Under the pieces are notes generated by a model. That model worked only from the letters and a program-made list of their open reading frames with translations, was not told the origin of the DNA and made no database searches. A stretch of 64,000 nucleotides of DNA from Halopseudomonas pachastrellae (lineage in GTDB: Bacteria; Pseudomonadota; Gammaproteobacteria; Pseudomonadales; Pseudomonadaceae): assembly GCF_900114765.1 (NCBI RefSeq), contig NZ_FOUD01000016.1:1-64000 (forward strand). The letters run 5' to 3'. The position numbers and the translations under genes are program-made. Shown piece by piece: positions 53,513-63,400 of the stretch. How positions within the stretch are numbered: position 1 is the stretch's first letter; each line of letters starts with the position of its first letter.

Positions 53513-53970
53513 TGCATCCCGCACGAAAAAAACGCCTGATCCTGATTCTGCTGGTGTTGCTGGGCGTAGGCGCTGCCGTGGCGCTGGCTCTGAGCGCGCT
53601 GCGCGAAAACATCAACCTGTTCTACACCCCCACCCAGATTGCCAATGGCGAGGTGCCCGAAGGGGCGCGCATCCGTGCCGGCGGCATGGTGGTCGACGGC
53701 AGCGTCAAGCGCTCCACCGACAGCCTGGATGTGCAATTTGACGTCTCCGATGGCGCCGAGGCGGTAACCATCGCCTACAGCGGCATCCTGCCGGACCTGT
53801 TCCGTGAAGGGCAGGGCATTGTCGCCCTGGGCCGGGTAAATGCCGATGGCGTGCTGGTGGCCGATGAAGTGCTGGCCAAGCACGACGAGGAATACATGCC
53901 GCCCGAAGTGGCCAAGGCCATGAGCGATGCGATGCAGAACAAGGCAGCGCAGCCGGTAACAGCCGAATAA
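53512..53970 (+). CDS. ccmE: Haem chaperone CcmE
   Basis: 152 residues. Signal anchor about 8-28, OB-fold domain with the haem-binding His in [14 protein letters not shown] (about 123). Typical [16 protein letters not shown] and [17 protein letters not shown]. Carries haem from CcmC to CcmF. Confidence 0.96.
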   Translation: MHPARKKRLILILLVLLGVGAAVALALSALRENINLFYTPTQIANGEVPEGARIRAGGMVVDGSVKRSTDSLDVQFDVSDGAEAVTIAYSGILPDLFREGQGIVALGRVNADGVLVADEVLAKHDEEYMPPEVAKAMSDAMQNKAAQPVTAE

Positions 53971-53980
53971 GGGGTAACAG

Positions 53981-55954
53981 ATGATTCCCGAGCTTGGGCA
54001 GATTGCCCTGATCATTGCACTGTGCCTGGCCGTACTGCAGGCCAGCGTGCCGCTCTATGGCGCCTGGCGTGGCGACGCGCTGGCGATGAACGTGGCGCAG
54101 CCGGCGGCCGCGGCGCAGTGTCTGTTTGTTGCCTTTGCTTTTGCCTGTCTGGTGCAGGCCTTTGTGGTCGATGACTTCAGCGTGACCTATGTTGCGCTCA
54201 ACTCCAACTCGGCCATGCCCTGGTACTACAAGGTCAGCGCAGTGTGGGGTGGTCACGAAGGCTCGCTGCTGCTGTGGGCGCTCATCCTGGCTGGCTGGAC
54301 CTTCGCGGTCGCCATCTTCTCGCGCGATCTGCCGGAAGAAATGCTGGCGCGTGTGTTGTCGGTAATGGGCATGATCAGCGTCGGTTTTTTGTGTTTCATG
54401 CTGATGACCTCCAACCCGTTCGATCGGCAACTGCCGTTCCACCCGGTGGACGGCAATGACCTGAACCCGCTGCTGCAGGACTTTGGCCTGATTGTTCACC
54501 CGCCGATGCTCTACATGGGCTACGTCGGCTTCTCCGTTGCCTTTGCCTTTGCCATTGCTGCGCTGCTGGGCGGTCGCCTGGACGCGGCCTGGGCGCGCTG
54601 GTCGCGGCCCTGGACCATCGTCGCCTGGGCGTTTTTGACCATCGGTATCGTGCTTGGCTCCTGGTGGGCCTATTACGAGCTGGGCTGGGGCGGCTGGTGG
54701 TTCTGGGACCCGGTCGAGAACGCTTCCTTCATGCCCTGGCTGGTCGGCACGGCGCTGATTCACTCGCTGGCCGTGACCGAAAAGCGCGGCGTGTTCAAGA
54801 GCTGGACCGTACTGCTGGCCATCGCCGCCTTCTCGCTCAGCCTGCTGGGGACCTTCCTGGTACGTTCCGGCGTGCTCACCTCGGTGCACGCCTTTGCCAG
54901 CGACCCTGATCGCGGCGTGTTCATCCTCGGCTTTTTGCTGGTGGTGGTCGGCGGATCGCTACTGCTCTACGCCCTGCGTGCCCCGGTGGTCAAAAGCCAG
55001 ATCGGCTTTGCCTGGAGCTCGCGTGAGGCGCTGCTGCTGGTCAACAACGTGGTGCTGGTGGTGGCCGCATTGATGGTGCTACTGGGTACCCTGTATCCGC
55101 TGATCATGTCGGCTTTCGATACCCTGGTGTCGGTTGGTCCGCCGTACTTCAACGGCATGTTCCTGCCGCTGATGGCAATTCTGATGGCTGCGCTGGGCGT
55201 CGGTATTCTCAGCCGCTGGAAGCAAACGCCGGTCTCCTGGCTGGTGGGTCAGCTGAAATGGGTGCTGGTGCTCTCTGCGGTAGGCGCGGTGGTTATCGCT
55301 GTCTGGCTGGGCGCGCATCAACTGGCAATCGGCAGCCTGCTGCTGCTGGTGTTCTGGGTGTGCGGCGCCTCGCTGCGTGATGTGCTGCACAAGACCCGCA
55401 ACAAGGGCCTGGTGGCAGGCGTGCGCGCGCTGCCGCGCAGCTACTGGGGCATGACCCTGGCGCACATCGGTATTGCCGTGTGCGCTGTCGGCGTTGTCGG
55501 CGCGAGCCTGTTCGACAATCAGCGTGATCTGCGCATGGCGCCGGGCGATGCGCTGGAGCTGGGCGGCTATACCTTCATCTTTGATGGTGTACGCCACCGT
55601 GAAGGGCCCAACTGGATCTCCGATCAGGGCTCGGTCAGCGTCTACGCCGGTGATCGTCAGATCACCACCCTGCACCCCGAGAAGCGCCTGTATCGCGTGA
55701 AGAATCAGGTCATGACCGAGGCAGGTATTGATGCCGGCTTTACCCGTGACCTCTTTGTCGCCATGGGCGAGCCGCTGGAAGGGGATGCCTGGGCAATGCG
55801 CGTGCACATCAAGCCCTTCGTGCGCTGGATCTGGCTGGGCGGCCTGATGATGATGGCCGGCGGTCTGCTGGCGGCCAGTGACAAGCGCTACCGTCTGAAG
55901 GTGCGCCAGCGCGCCGACAAGACGGCCCAACGTTTGCCCGGGGAGATTGCCTGA
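53981..55954 (+). CDS. ccmF: Haem lyase CcmF
   Basis: 657 residues with many membrane helices. WWD motif region GWGGWWFWDPVENASFMPWL; conserved GSLLLWALILAGW and FLVRSGVLTSVHAFASDPDRG. C-terminal periplasmic part about 535-635. Attaches haem to apocytochrome c. Overlaps ccmG by 1 base. Confidence 0.96.
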   Translation: MIPELGQIALIIALCLAVLQASVPLYGAWRGDALAMNVAQPAAAAQCLFVAFAFACLVQAFVVDDFSVTYVALNSNSAMPWYYKVSAVWGGHEGSLLLWALILAGWTFAVAIFSRDLPEEMLARVLSVMGMISVGFLCFMLMTSNPFDRQLPFHPVDGNDLNPLLQDFGLIVHPPMLYMGYVGFSVAFAFAIAALLGGRLDAAWARWSRPWTIVAWAFLTIGIVLGSWWAYYELGWGGWWFWDPVENASFMPWLVGTALIHSLAVTEKRGVFKSWTVLLAIAAFSLSLLGTFLVRSGVLTSVHAFASDPDRGVFILGFLLVVVGGSLLLYALRAPVVKSQIGFAWSSREALLLVNNVVLVVAALMVLLGTLYPLIMSAFDTLVSVGPPYFNGMFLPLMAILMAALGVGILSRWKQTPVSWLVGQLKWVLVLSAVGAVVIAVWLGAHQLAIGSLLLLVFWVCGASLRDVLHKTRNKGLVAGVRALPRSYWGMTLAHIGIAVCAVGVVGASLFDNQRDLRMAPGDALELGGYTFIFDGVRHREGPNWISDQGSVSVYAGDRQITTLHPEKRLYRVKNQVMTEAGIDAGFTRDLFVAMGEPLEGDAWAMRVHIKPFVRWIWLGGLMMMAGGLLAASDKRYRLKVRQRADKTAQRLPGEIA

Positions 55955-56502
55955 TGCGTCGTGCACTGCTGATTCTGCCGCTGCTGATTTTTCTGGTGCT
56001 GGCCGGTTTCTTTCTCTCCAGCCTGATGAGTAAAGAGGCCGGGGTGACCGAGCTGGAGCTGCCGTCGCCTTTGCTGGACAAGCCCTTCCCGAGTTTTGAC
56101 CTGCCGTCTGTGCTGGATGAGCAAACGCGCATTACCCAGGCCGACTTCCAAGGCCCGGCGCTGGTCAATATCTGGGCCACCTGGTGTGTGGCCTGCCGCG
56201 TCGAGCACCCGGTGCTCAACCGTCTGGCGGCTGAAGGCGTGGTGATCTACGGGGTCAACTACAAGGACAACAGCGCTGATGCGATCAAATGGCTCAAGGA
56301 TTTTCACAATCCGTACCAGTTGAACATCAGCGATGCTGACGGCCGTCTGGGGCTGGACCTGGGCGTCTATGGCGCGCCGGAAACCTACCTGATCGATGCC
56401 CAGGGCAATATCCGCTACAAGTTTATCGGCGTGATCGATGACCGCGTCTGGGAGACCAATCTGGCCGCGCGCTATCAGGCGCTGGTCGAGGAGGCCCAAT
56501 GA
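55954..56502 (+). CDS. ccmG: Thiol:disulfide oxidoreductase CcmG (DsbE)
   Basis: 182 residues. Signal anchor about 4-24, thioredoxin fold with redox pair in NIWATWCVACRVEHPVL, and the cis-Pro loop in YGAPETYLID. Reduces the apocytochrome CxxCH cysteines. Overlaps ccmH by 4 nt. Confidence 0.95.
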   Translation: MRRALLILPLLIFLVLAGFFLSSLMSKEAGVTELELPSPLLDKPFPSFDLPSVLDEQTRITQADFQGPALVNIWATWCVACRVEHPVLNRLAAEGVVIYGVNYKDNSADAIKWLKDFHNPYQLNISDADGRLGLDLGVYGAPETYLIDAQGNIRYKFIGVIDDRVWETNLAARYQALVEEAQ

Positions 56503-56981
56503 CCCGACGACTGAACTGGCTTGCTCTGAGCCTGTTGCTGCTGGTGGGCAGCGTCAGCGCGGCGGTAGATACCTTTGAGTTCAGCTCCGAACAGGAGCGT
56601 GACCGGTTTTACGCGATTGGCGCCGAGCTGCGTTGCCCCAAGTGTCAGAACCAGAATATCGCCGATTCTGACGCACCTATCGCCTCTGACCTGCGCAAGG
56701 AAGTGTATCGCCTGCTGGACGAAGGCCAGAGCGATGAAGAAATCGTGGATTACATGGTCGCCCGTTACGGCGAATTTGTGCGCTACAAGCCGGCGCTGAA
56801 CCGCGAGACGTTGGTGCTCTGGTTTGGTCCGTTGTTTTTCCTGCTTGCCGGCGTGCTGGCCATTGTGCTGCTGGTACGTCGGCGCCAGAAGGTCGCCGCC
56901 TCTGCACCGGCAGCCGAGCTGTCGCCGCAAGAGCAGCAGCGCCTGGACGACCTGTTGAACAAGAAGAGCCAAGATGACTGA
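56499..56981 (+). CDS. ccmH: Cytochrome c maturation protein CcmH
   Basis: 160 residues. Signal peptide about 1-24, redox motif LRCPKCQNQNIADSDAPIAS, C-terminal membrane helix (WFGPLFFLLAGVLAIVLLVR). Short single-domain form; the TPR part is encoded separately by ccmI. Overlaps ccmI by 8 nt. Confidence 0.95.
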   Translation: MTRRLNWLALSLLLLVGSVSAAVDTFEFSSEQERDRFYAIGAELRCPKCQNQNIADSDAPIASDLRKEVYRLLDEGQSDEEIVDYMVARYGEFVRYKPALNRETLVLWFGPLFFLLAGVLAIVLLVRRRQKVAASAPAAELSPQEQQRLDDLLNKKSQDD

Positions 56982-58185
56982 TTTGTGGTTTGCGGCCGCC
57001 GGCCTGGTGCTGGTGGCCATTGTAATGGTGCTGTGGCCGCTCTGGCGCCGCCGTCAAAGCGAGCGGGTAGATCGTACTGCGCTCAACGTTGCGCTGTATG
57101 AAGAGCGGGTTGCTGAACTGGAAGCCCAGCAGCGTGCAGGTGATCTGAGCGAGGCCCAGCTGGCTGCTGCCAAGGGTGAAGCCAGCCGACTGCTGCTCGA
57201 AGACACCGCCGCCGCTGACGCCCGCCAGGCGCCGCTGACCCGCCAACTGACCTGGGTGCTGATCATTGGTGCCCTTGCCCTGCCATTGGCCGTGCTGGGG
57301 CTCTATCGCCAATGGGGCGCTGCCGACGGGCTGGCGCTGTATCGCGAGATGCAGGCGACGCCGCAGGTAGAGACCCTGGAGGCGCTGATCGATCGTACCC
57401 AGCGGGTGGTCGAGGTGCAGCCGGAAAACGGCGAAGCCTGGTACATGCTGGGCCGCGCCTACATGAGCGCGCAGAACCCGGAGAAGGCAGCAGATGCCTT
57501 TGGCAATGCGCTGGCGCGCCTGGGTGAGCAGCCCGAGGTGTTGGCGCAATTGGCGCAGGCGCGCTACTTCGCCAACGGCAACCAGCTGGATGCCGAAACG
57601 GCCCGTGCACTGGACAAGGCCATCGAGCTGGACCCGCAACAACCTACCGCTCTGGGCCTGCTGGGTATCGCAGCCTTTGAGGCCGGGGACTTTGCCGGCT
57701 CCATTCGTTACTGGCAGTCGCTGATGCAGGGCATGGACCCGGAAAGCCCCGGCGCCCAGGCCATTCAAGGCGGCATTGAGCGCGCGCTTCAGCGTATGGT
57801 CGATGCCGGACAGACGCCGCCACCGGCAGCCGAGCCCGCGGCGGGCCCGACCATCAGCCTGCGTGTGAGCGTGGCGCCTGAACTGCTGGCCGAGCTGCCG
57901 GCCGATGCCAGCGTGTTTGTCTTTGCCCGCGACCCCAACGGCCCGCCGATGCCTTTGATCGCCAAGCGCCTGAGCCTCTCGCAGCTGCCGCTGGAGATTA
58001 CCCTCAGCGCGGACGACGCGATGCTGCCCGGCGTCACCCTGGATGAGGAGACCGCGCTGCAGCTGGTTGCCCGCGTATCGCCCACTGGCGACGCGCGTGA
58101 AGGGACGCATCTGGGGCAGTTGGATGAGGTGCATGCCGGGCAGGATGGGACGTTGGAGCTGGTGATCGACCGCGCGATTAACTGA
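56974..58185 (+). CDS. ccmI: Cytochrome c maturation protein CcmI
   Basis: 403 residues. Two N-terminal membrane helices (about 4-20 and 91-110) around a leucine-zipper-like loop, then TPR repeats (about 130-270: GEAWYMLGRAYMSAQNPEKA, PTALGLLGIAAFEAGDFAGS) and a C-terminal beta domain. Holds apocytochrome c for CcmF and CcmH. Last gene of the operon. Confidence 0.94.
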   Translation: MTDLWFAAAGLVLVAIVMVLWPLWRRRQSERVDRTALNVALYEERVAELEAQQRAGDLSEAQLAAAKGEASRLLLEDTAAADARQAPLTRQLTWVLIIGALALPLAVLGLYRQWGAADGLALYREMQATPQVETLEALIDRTQRVVEVQPENGEAWYMLGRAYMSAQNPEKAADAFGNALARLGEQPEVLAQLAQARYFANGNQLDAETARALDKAIELDPQQPTALGLLGIAAFEAGDFAGSIRYWQSLMQGMDPESPGAQAIQGGIERALQRMVDAGQTPPPAAEPAAGPTISLRVSVAPELLAELPADASVFVFARDPNGPPMPLIAKRLSLSQLPLEITLSADDAMLPGVTLDEETALQLVARVSPTGDAREGTHLGQLDEVHAGQDGTLELVIDRAIN

Positions 58186-58200
58186 GGTATTTGGTCGTTT

Positions 58201-58480
58201 ATGCTTGTTAGCCTCGCATAAAATGGCCGCTCTGTATCAGCGCCTGGCTGCCTTCTGGCCAGCTTTTCGCCTTCACGGCGAGCCAAGGGGGGCTGCTTGC
58301 CCAGCCCCCCTTAGCGATCCCCCGGGGCACCCGACTACGCGGCCCTTCGGGTTCGCTGCGTTGCTCGATTTATCGGGGAGCCACAAAACTCGTCGCTGCG
58401 CTCCTCAGACATCCTGTGGCTCTTTTTCCCGATAAATCTGCGCTACTCGCCCGCGTAAACGGGACTAGGAGCTGTGCCCA
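58201..58480. repeat. Gene-free palindromic stretch after ccmI
   Basis: The 437 bases between ccmI and the next gene hold several inverted repeats and no supported gene. Hairpin A: 58285-58295 with 58302-58312 (11 bp, AAGGGGGGCTG and complement). Hairpin B: 58367-58385 with 58415-58438, 19 paired bases interrupted by a T5 bulge (GATTTATCGGG, then GAGCCACA, and complements). Smaller ones involve GCCTTCACGGCG. The density resembles a dispersed non-coding repeat of the REP/MITE kind; hairpin A may end ccm transcription. Confidence 0.6.
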
Positions 58481-58622
58481 CTTCAACATTGTTTTTTGAT
58501 TCGTAACCTTTTGCCTGGTGACCGGTAATTGTCTGCTCGGGCTGAACCAGAAGCACGGCTGTAGAGTCCATTCTGTAACAGGACCTTTACAGCGCCTGCA
58601 GGGCAGGCGGGAGGCGTGCGCT

Positions 58623-58988
58623 ATGTTGACCCATATTCCGTTTGGTAACAGCAAGGTGCTGGGCTTTCGCATTGAGGGCAAGGTCAGTGCCGAGATGCTC
58701 GACGAGATGCTTGAGCTGATTGAGGCCAAGTTACGCGAGCACGCCAAGGTGCGGCTATACGTGGAGATACCGGCCTTTGGCGGTATGGCTGCCGAGGCGC
58801 TGTACAAGGATCTGAAGTACGGTATCAGTCACTGGAATCGCTTTGAGCGCGAGGCGGTGGTGACCGACCAGGGCTGGCTGGAGAAGCTGGTCGGGCTGGC
58901 TGACCGCCTGGTGCCGGGTGTCGAAGCGCGGGTCTTTCCGGCCGCCGAGAAAGACGCCGCGCGGGACTGGATTCAGGCGCTGGAGTGA
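58623..58988 (+). CDS. SpoIIAA-like (STAS-type) protein
   Basis: 121 residues. The domain begins LTHIPFGNSKVLGFRIEGKV and includes KVRLYVEIPAFGGMAAEALY and NRFEREAVVTDQGWLEKLVG. This is the SpoIIAA-like family (DUF3478-type), cytoplasmic and possibly lipid-binding, without a known partner here. ATG 58623 follows GGGAGG. Convergent with the MFS gene, 8 bp apart. Confidence 0.85.
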   Translation: MLTHIPFGNSKVLGFRIEGKVSAEMLDEMLELIEAKLREHAKVRLYVEIPAFGGMAAEALYKDLKYGISHWNRFEREAVVTDQGWLEKLVGLADRLVPGVEARVFPAAEKDAARDWIQALE

Positions 58989-58996
58989 GGGGCGGC

Positions 58997-60313
58997 TCAG
59001 TCCTGCTGTACCTCGGGCAGGCTGACCGCCAGCAGTGCGCCAGCCAGCCCCACGCCGGACAGCAACAGCAGCATGCCGGCGGCGCCAATCAGCGAGCTGA
59101 GCAGGCCGAACAGGCCGGTCGCCAGCAGAATCAGGCCAATGGCGCTGTTGCTGACCGCAACATAGTCGGTGCGCTTGTTACCGCCGGCCATGTCCAGTAC
59201 ATAGGTCTTGCGGCCCACGCGCACGCCGGCGTGGGCAATCCCCAATACAAAGAACGCCACCGGGAACAGCCATGCATGCAGGTTGTCAGGCAGTGGCGCC
59301 CAGAGATCAATGGCGATGACCACCGGCCCCAGCAGGCTGGCCAAAAGCGCCGCGCGGATCAGCACCTGGCGGCTGGAGGCATCCGACATGCGGCCCCAAA
59401 CGCCCGCACTCAGGCTGCTGGCCAGCCCGTTGGCGACTAGAAAGGCGCCGAGCATGCCAAAGCTGGTTTCCACTTCTTGGGCCATGACCACGTAGTAGGG
59501 CGCCGACAGCGCTGAACACAGCAGCAGGGCGCGGGTAACCACAAAGCGGCGAAACGGCGCGTCGTCGCGCAGCAGGCTGATGCGGCCAAGGGCGTGGCTC
59601 AAGGCATTGCCGCCGCCTTCGGTGGCGCCGGGCGCCTCATCAATGCCGCGATATATCAGCGCCGCCGCTACCCAGAGCAGCGCCGCGCCGATCAGCAGGG
59701 CTGCGTAAAACAGCATGTCGTCATCGCTGGGCGGGTAGATCAGGCAATACACGCCAAAGGCCAGTGCCAGCCAGCCCGACAGGCTGGTCGCGACCCCGTT
59801 CAGCCGGCCGCGCCGGGTTTTGGGCACGGTCTTGCCAATCACATCCTTGCTCGCCACCGAGCACAGCCCGCGCGCCAGGCTGAAAATAACCAGGCAAACA
59901 ATGATCAGCGCACCGGCCAGCGTGCCCTCGATGCTCCAGGCCACTGCGCCCATGGCCAGCAGGGCGGCGGCCTGCAACAGGCTGCCGACAATCCACACGC
60001 CGCGCCGGTAGGGCATGCGGCGAATCCAGGCGGCGATCAGCAGCTGCGGCAGCATGGAGCCGGATTCGCGAATCGGCACCAGCCAGGCAATCAGCGCCAC
60101 TGGTGCGCCGACCACACCCATCAGCCAGGCCAGGGTGGTTTTCGGGTTGGTCAGGGTATCGCCCAGGCTGGTCAGCGTATTGGCCAGCACCTGGCGGAAG
60201 AAATTCTGCGGCACATCCGAGCAGGCGGCGTCGGGAATGTCTTTGCAGACGCGCGCGTCTTCTTCGTTCATCAGCTTGCTGTAAAGGTCGTCTAGGCGTG
60301 GTGTCTGGGGCAT
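58997..60313 (-). CDS. MFS transporter
   Basis: 438 residues with an about 50-residue cytoplasmic head (start MPQTPRLDDLYSKLMNEEDA) and twelve predicted membrane helices. The loop after helix 2 (IRRMPYRRGVW) and the central loop (about 245-265) fit the MFS fold. Substrate unknown. Start at 60313 was chosen because upstream codons to 60511 show no hydrophobic or conserved sequence. Divergent from smc with 163 bases between. Confidence 0.85.
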   Translation of the reverse strand: MPQTPRLDDLYSKLMNEEDARVCKDIPDAACSDVPQNFFRQVLANTLTSLGDTLTNPKTTLAWLMGVVGAPVALIAWLVPIRESGSMLPQLLIAAWIRRMPYRRGVWIVGSLLQAAALLAMGAVAWSIEGTLAGALIIVCLVIFSLARGLCSVASKDVIGKTVPKTRRGRLNGVATSLSGWLALAFGVYCLIYPPSDDDMLFYAALLIGAALLWVAAALIYRGIDEAPGATEGGGNALSHALGRISLLRDDAPFRRFVVTRALLLCSALSAPYYVVMAQEVETSFGMLGAFLVANGLASSLSAGVWGRMSDASSRQVLIRAALLASLLGPVVIAIDLWAPLPDNLHAWLFPVAFFVLGIAHAGVRVGRKTYVLDMAGGNKRTDYVAVSNSAIGLILLATGLFGLLSSLIGAAGMLLLLSGVGLAGALLAVSLPEVQQD

Positions 60314-60476
60314 CGTCTGGTTTCCTGCTGAACCTGTGCTGCGGCGCTGGCAAGTGTGCCGCAAGCCACGGTTGCAGGCCAGTGTCACAGGTATTTGCCT
60401 GCAACCCTTCTCATACGGGCACCGTCCGGGTAACAATGCGGGTTTGGCCCAAGGCAGCAAGGACAACGCCCCTTTC

Positions 60477-63400
60477 ATGCGACTCAAATGCATCAAGCTG
60501 GCCGGCTTCAAATCCTTTGTGGACCCGACTACCGTCTATTTCCCTACCAACATGGGTGCGGTGGTGGGGCCGAACGGCTGTGGCAAGTCCAACATCATTG
60601 ATGCGGTGCGCTGGGTCATGGGCGAAAGCTCGGCCAAGAACCTGCGCGGCGAGTCGATGACCGACGTCATCTTTAACGGCTCCAACTCGCGCAAACCGGT
60701 AGGGCAGGCCTCCATTGAGCTGGTGTTCGACAACAGCGACGGCACCCTGCAGGGCGAGTACGCCGGTTACAACGAGATTTCCATTCGCCGCAAGGTGACG
60801 CGCGAAGCGCAGAACCAGTACTTCCTCAATGGCACCAAGTGCCGCCGCCGCGACATTACCGACATCTTTATGGGCACCGGCCTTGGCCCGCGCAGCTACT
60901 CGATCATCGAGCAGGGCATGATCTCGCGCCTGATCGAAGCCAAGCCTGAAGAACTGCGCCTGTTCATCGAAGAAGCAGCCGGTATTTCCCGCTACAAGGA
61001 TCGTCGCCGCGAAACCGAAAACCGCATTCGTCGCACCCAGGAAAACCTGTCCCGCCTGACCGACCTGCGTGAGGAGCTGGAGCGTCAGCTGGCGCACCTG
61101 CATCGCCAGGCCCAGGCGGCAGAGAAGTACAAGGAGTTCAAGACCGAGGAGCGCCAACTCAAGGCCCAGTTGCAGGCGCTGCGCTGGCAGAACCTCAACG
61201 AGCAGGCCGGTCAGCGGGAACATCGCGTGCGTGACCTTGAAGTCGCGCTGGAGGCCTTGATTGCCGAGCAGCGCAACGCCGACAGCGAGATCGAAAAACA
61301 ACGCGACCAGCACAGCGACCTCACCGAGTCCTTTAACCGCGTGCAGGCGCAGTACTACAGCCTGGGCGCGGACATCAGCCGCATCGAGCAGATTCTGCAG
61401 TTCAACCGTGACCGCCAGCGGCAATTGCATAGCGACATTGAAGAGACCGAGCTGGCCTGGCAGGAGGCGCAGAGTCATCTGACCCAGGACGAGGCGCTGC
61501 TGGCCGATCTGCAGGCCGAACTCGACGGTATCGAGCCCGAGCTGGAAATGGCGGGCGCCGCCGAAGAAGACACCGGCATGGCGCTGCAGAGCGCTGAAGA
61601 TGCCATGCAGAACTGGCAGAGCGCCTGGGACCAGTTCAACCAGCGCGCCGCCGAGCCTCGTCAGCAGGCCGAAGTAGAGCAGTCGCGTATCCGTCATATG
61701 GAGCAATCGGTCGAGCGTCTGGGCGAGCGCATTCAGCGGCTTGAGGACGAGCGAGCGGGCCTGAGCGTCGGCAGCCTCGACGACGAACTGGCCGAGTTGT
61801 CCGAGCAACTGGCGGAGCTGGAGCTGCGCAGCGAAGGCGAGCAAATACAGCTGGCGGAGGTGGGCGAGCGCCTGCAACAGGATCGCGACACCCTGTCAGC
61901 CTTGCAGCAGGAGCAGGATATCCGCCGTGGCGAGCTGCAACGCGGCAGTGGCCGGCTGGCCTCACTCGAGGCCTTGCAGCAGGCGGCACTCGCCCAGGGC
62001 AGCGATGTTGGCGACTGGCTCAGCGCCCAAGGGTTGCAAGGTCGTGGGTTGCTGGCCGAGCAACTGCAGGTTGAAGCAGGCTGGGAGGCTGCCGTTGAGG
62101 CGGTTCTCGCCGATGACCTGCAGGCCATCGCGCTGGATGACCTGAGCAGCCTGGATGCCACCCTGGCCGAGTTTGAGCAGGGCAGTCTGCGCCTGCTGCA
62201 GCGCGGCGCGCCAGGACAAGCCAGCCCCGGCAGCCTGCTGGACAAGGTGGACAGCCCGCTCGACCTGCGCCCCTGGCTGGCGGCTATTCGCCCGGTCGAC
62301 TCCGTTGCCGAGGCACTGGCCCAGCGCGTAGAGCTGGCACCGCACGAATCCCTGATCACCCGCGAAGGCCATTGGGTTGGCCCCAACTGGCTGCGTTTTC
62401 GCCGTGGCGAGGCCAGCGAAGGCGGGGTGTTGGCTCGGCAGCAGGAAATGGAGCAGTTGCAGGCCAGTCTGGACGAGCAGCAGGCCGCACTGGATAGCGG
62501 GCAGGAACGTATTGATCAGCTGCGCGAAGGCATTCGCGTGCTGGAGCTGCAACGCGATGGCTTGCAGCAGACACTGGCTGCCAGCGGCCGGCAGCAGGGC
62601 GAACTCAAGGCCCAGTGGTCCGCCCGCCAGGTGCGGCTTGAGCAAATCAAAGCCCGCCGTCAGCGCATTGGCGAAGACCTGGAAGAGCTCAAGCGTCAGC
62701 GCGGTGAAGAGCTGGAGCAGATTGGCGAGGCACGTCTGACCCTGCAGGACGCGTTGGACAGCATGGCGGCGGATACTAGCCAGCGTGAAGCGCTGCTGCG
62801 CCAGCGCGACCTGGCCCGCGAAACCCTGGATTTGGCCCGCCAGCAGGCGCGTCAGCACAAGGATCGCGCGCACCAGCTGGCCCTGCGTGCGCAATCGCTT
62901 AACGCGCAGTTGAAGAGCACCCGGCAGGGGCTGGAACGTCAGCAGAGCCAGGCCGAACGGCTGTCCGAGCGGCGTGAACAGCTGCGCATGACCCTGGAAG
63001 AAAGTCAGGCGCCGGAAGACGATCAGCGTATCGAGCTGGAAAGCCTGCTGGAGCAGCGTGTGGAGGTGGAGCAGTCGCTCGGCGCCGCGCGCCAGGCGCT
63101 GGAAGGCGTAGATCAGCAGATGCGCGCGCAGGAAACCCGGCGCGTACAGGCTGAACAGCAGGCGCAGGTGCTGCGTACCCAGCTTGACGAGCAGCGCCTC
63201 AACGCCCGCGACCTGCAAACACGCCGTCAGGGCCTGCAGGAGCAACTGGCCGAGGCAGGTTACGACCTGCACGGCGTGCTGGCCACCTTGCCGCAGGACG
63301 CCAGCGAAAGCGACTGGGAGCAGCAGCTGGCGCAGCTGGATGCGCGCATTCAGCGCCTTGGCGCGATCAACCTGGCGGCCATTGAAGAGTATGAGCAGCA

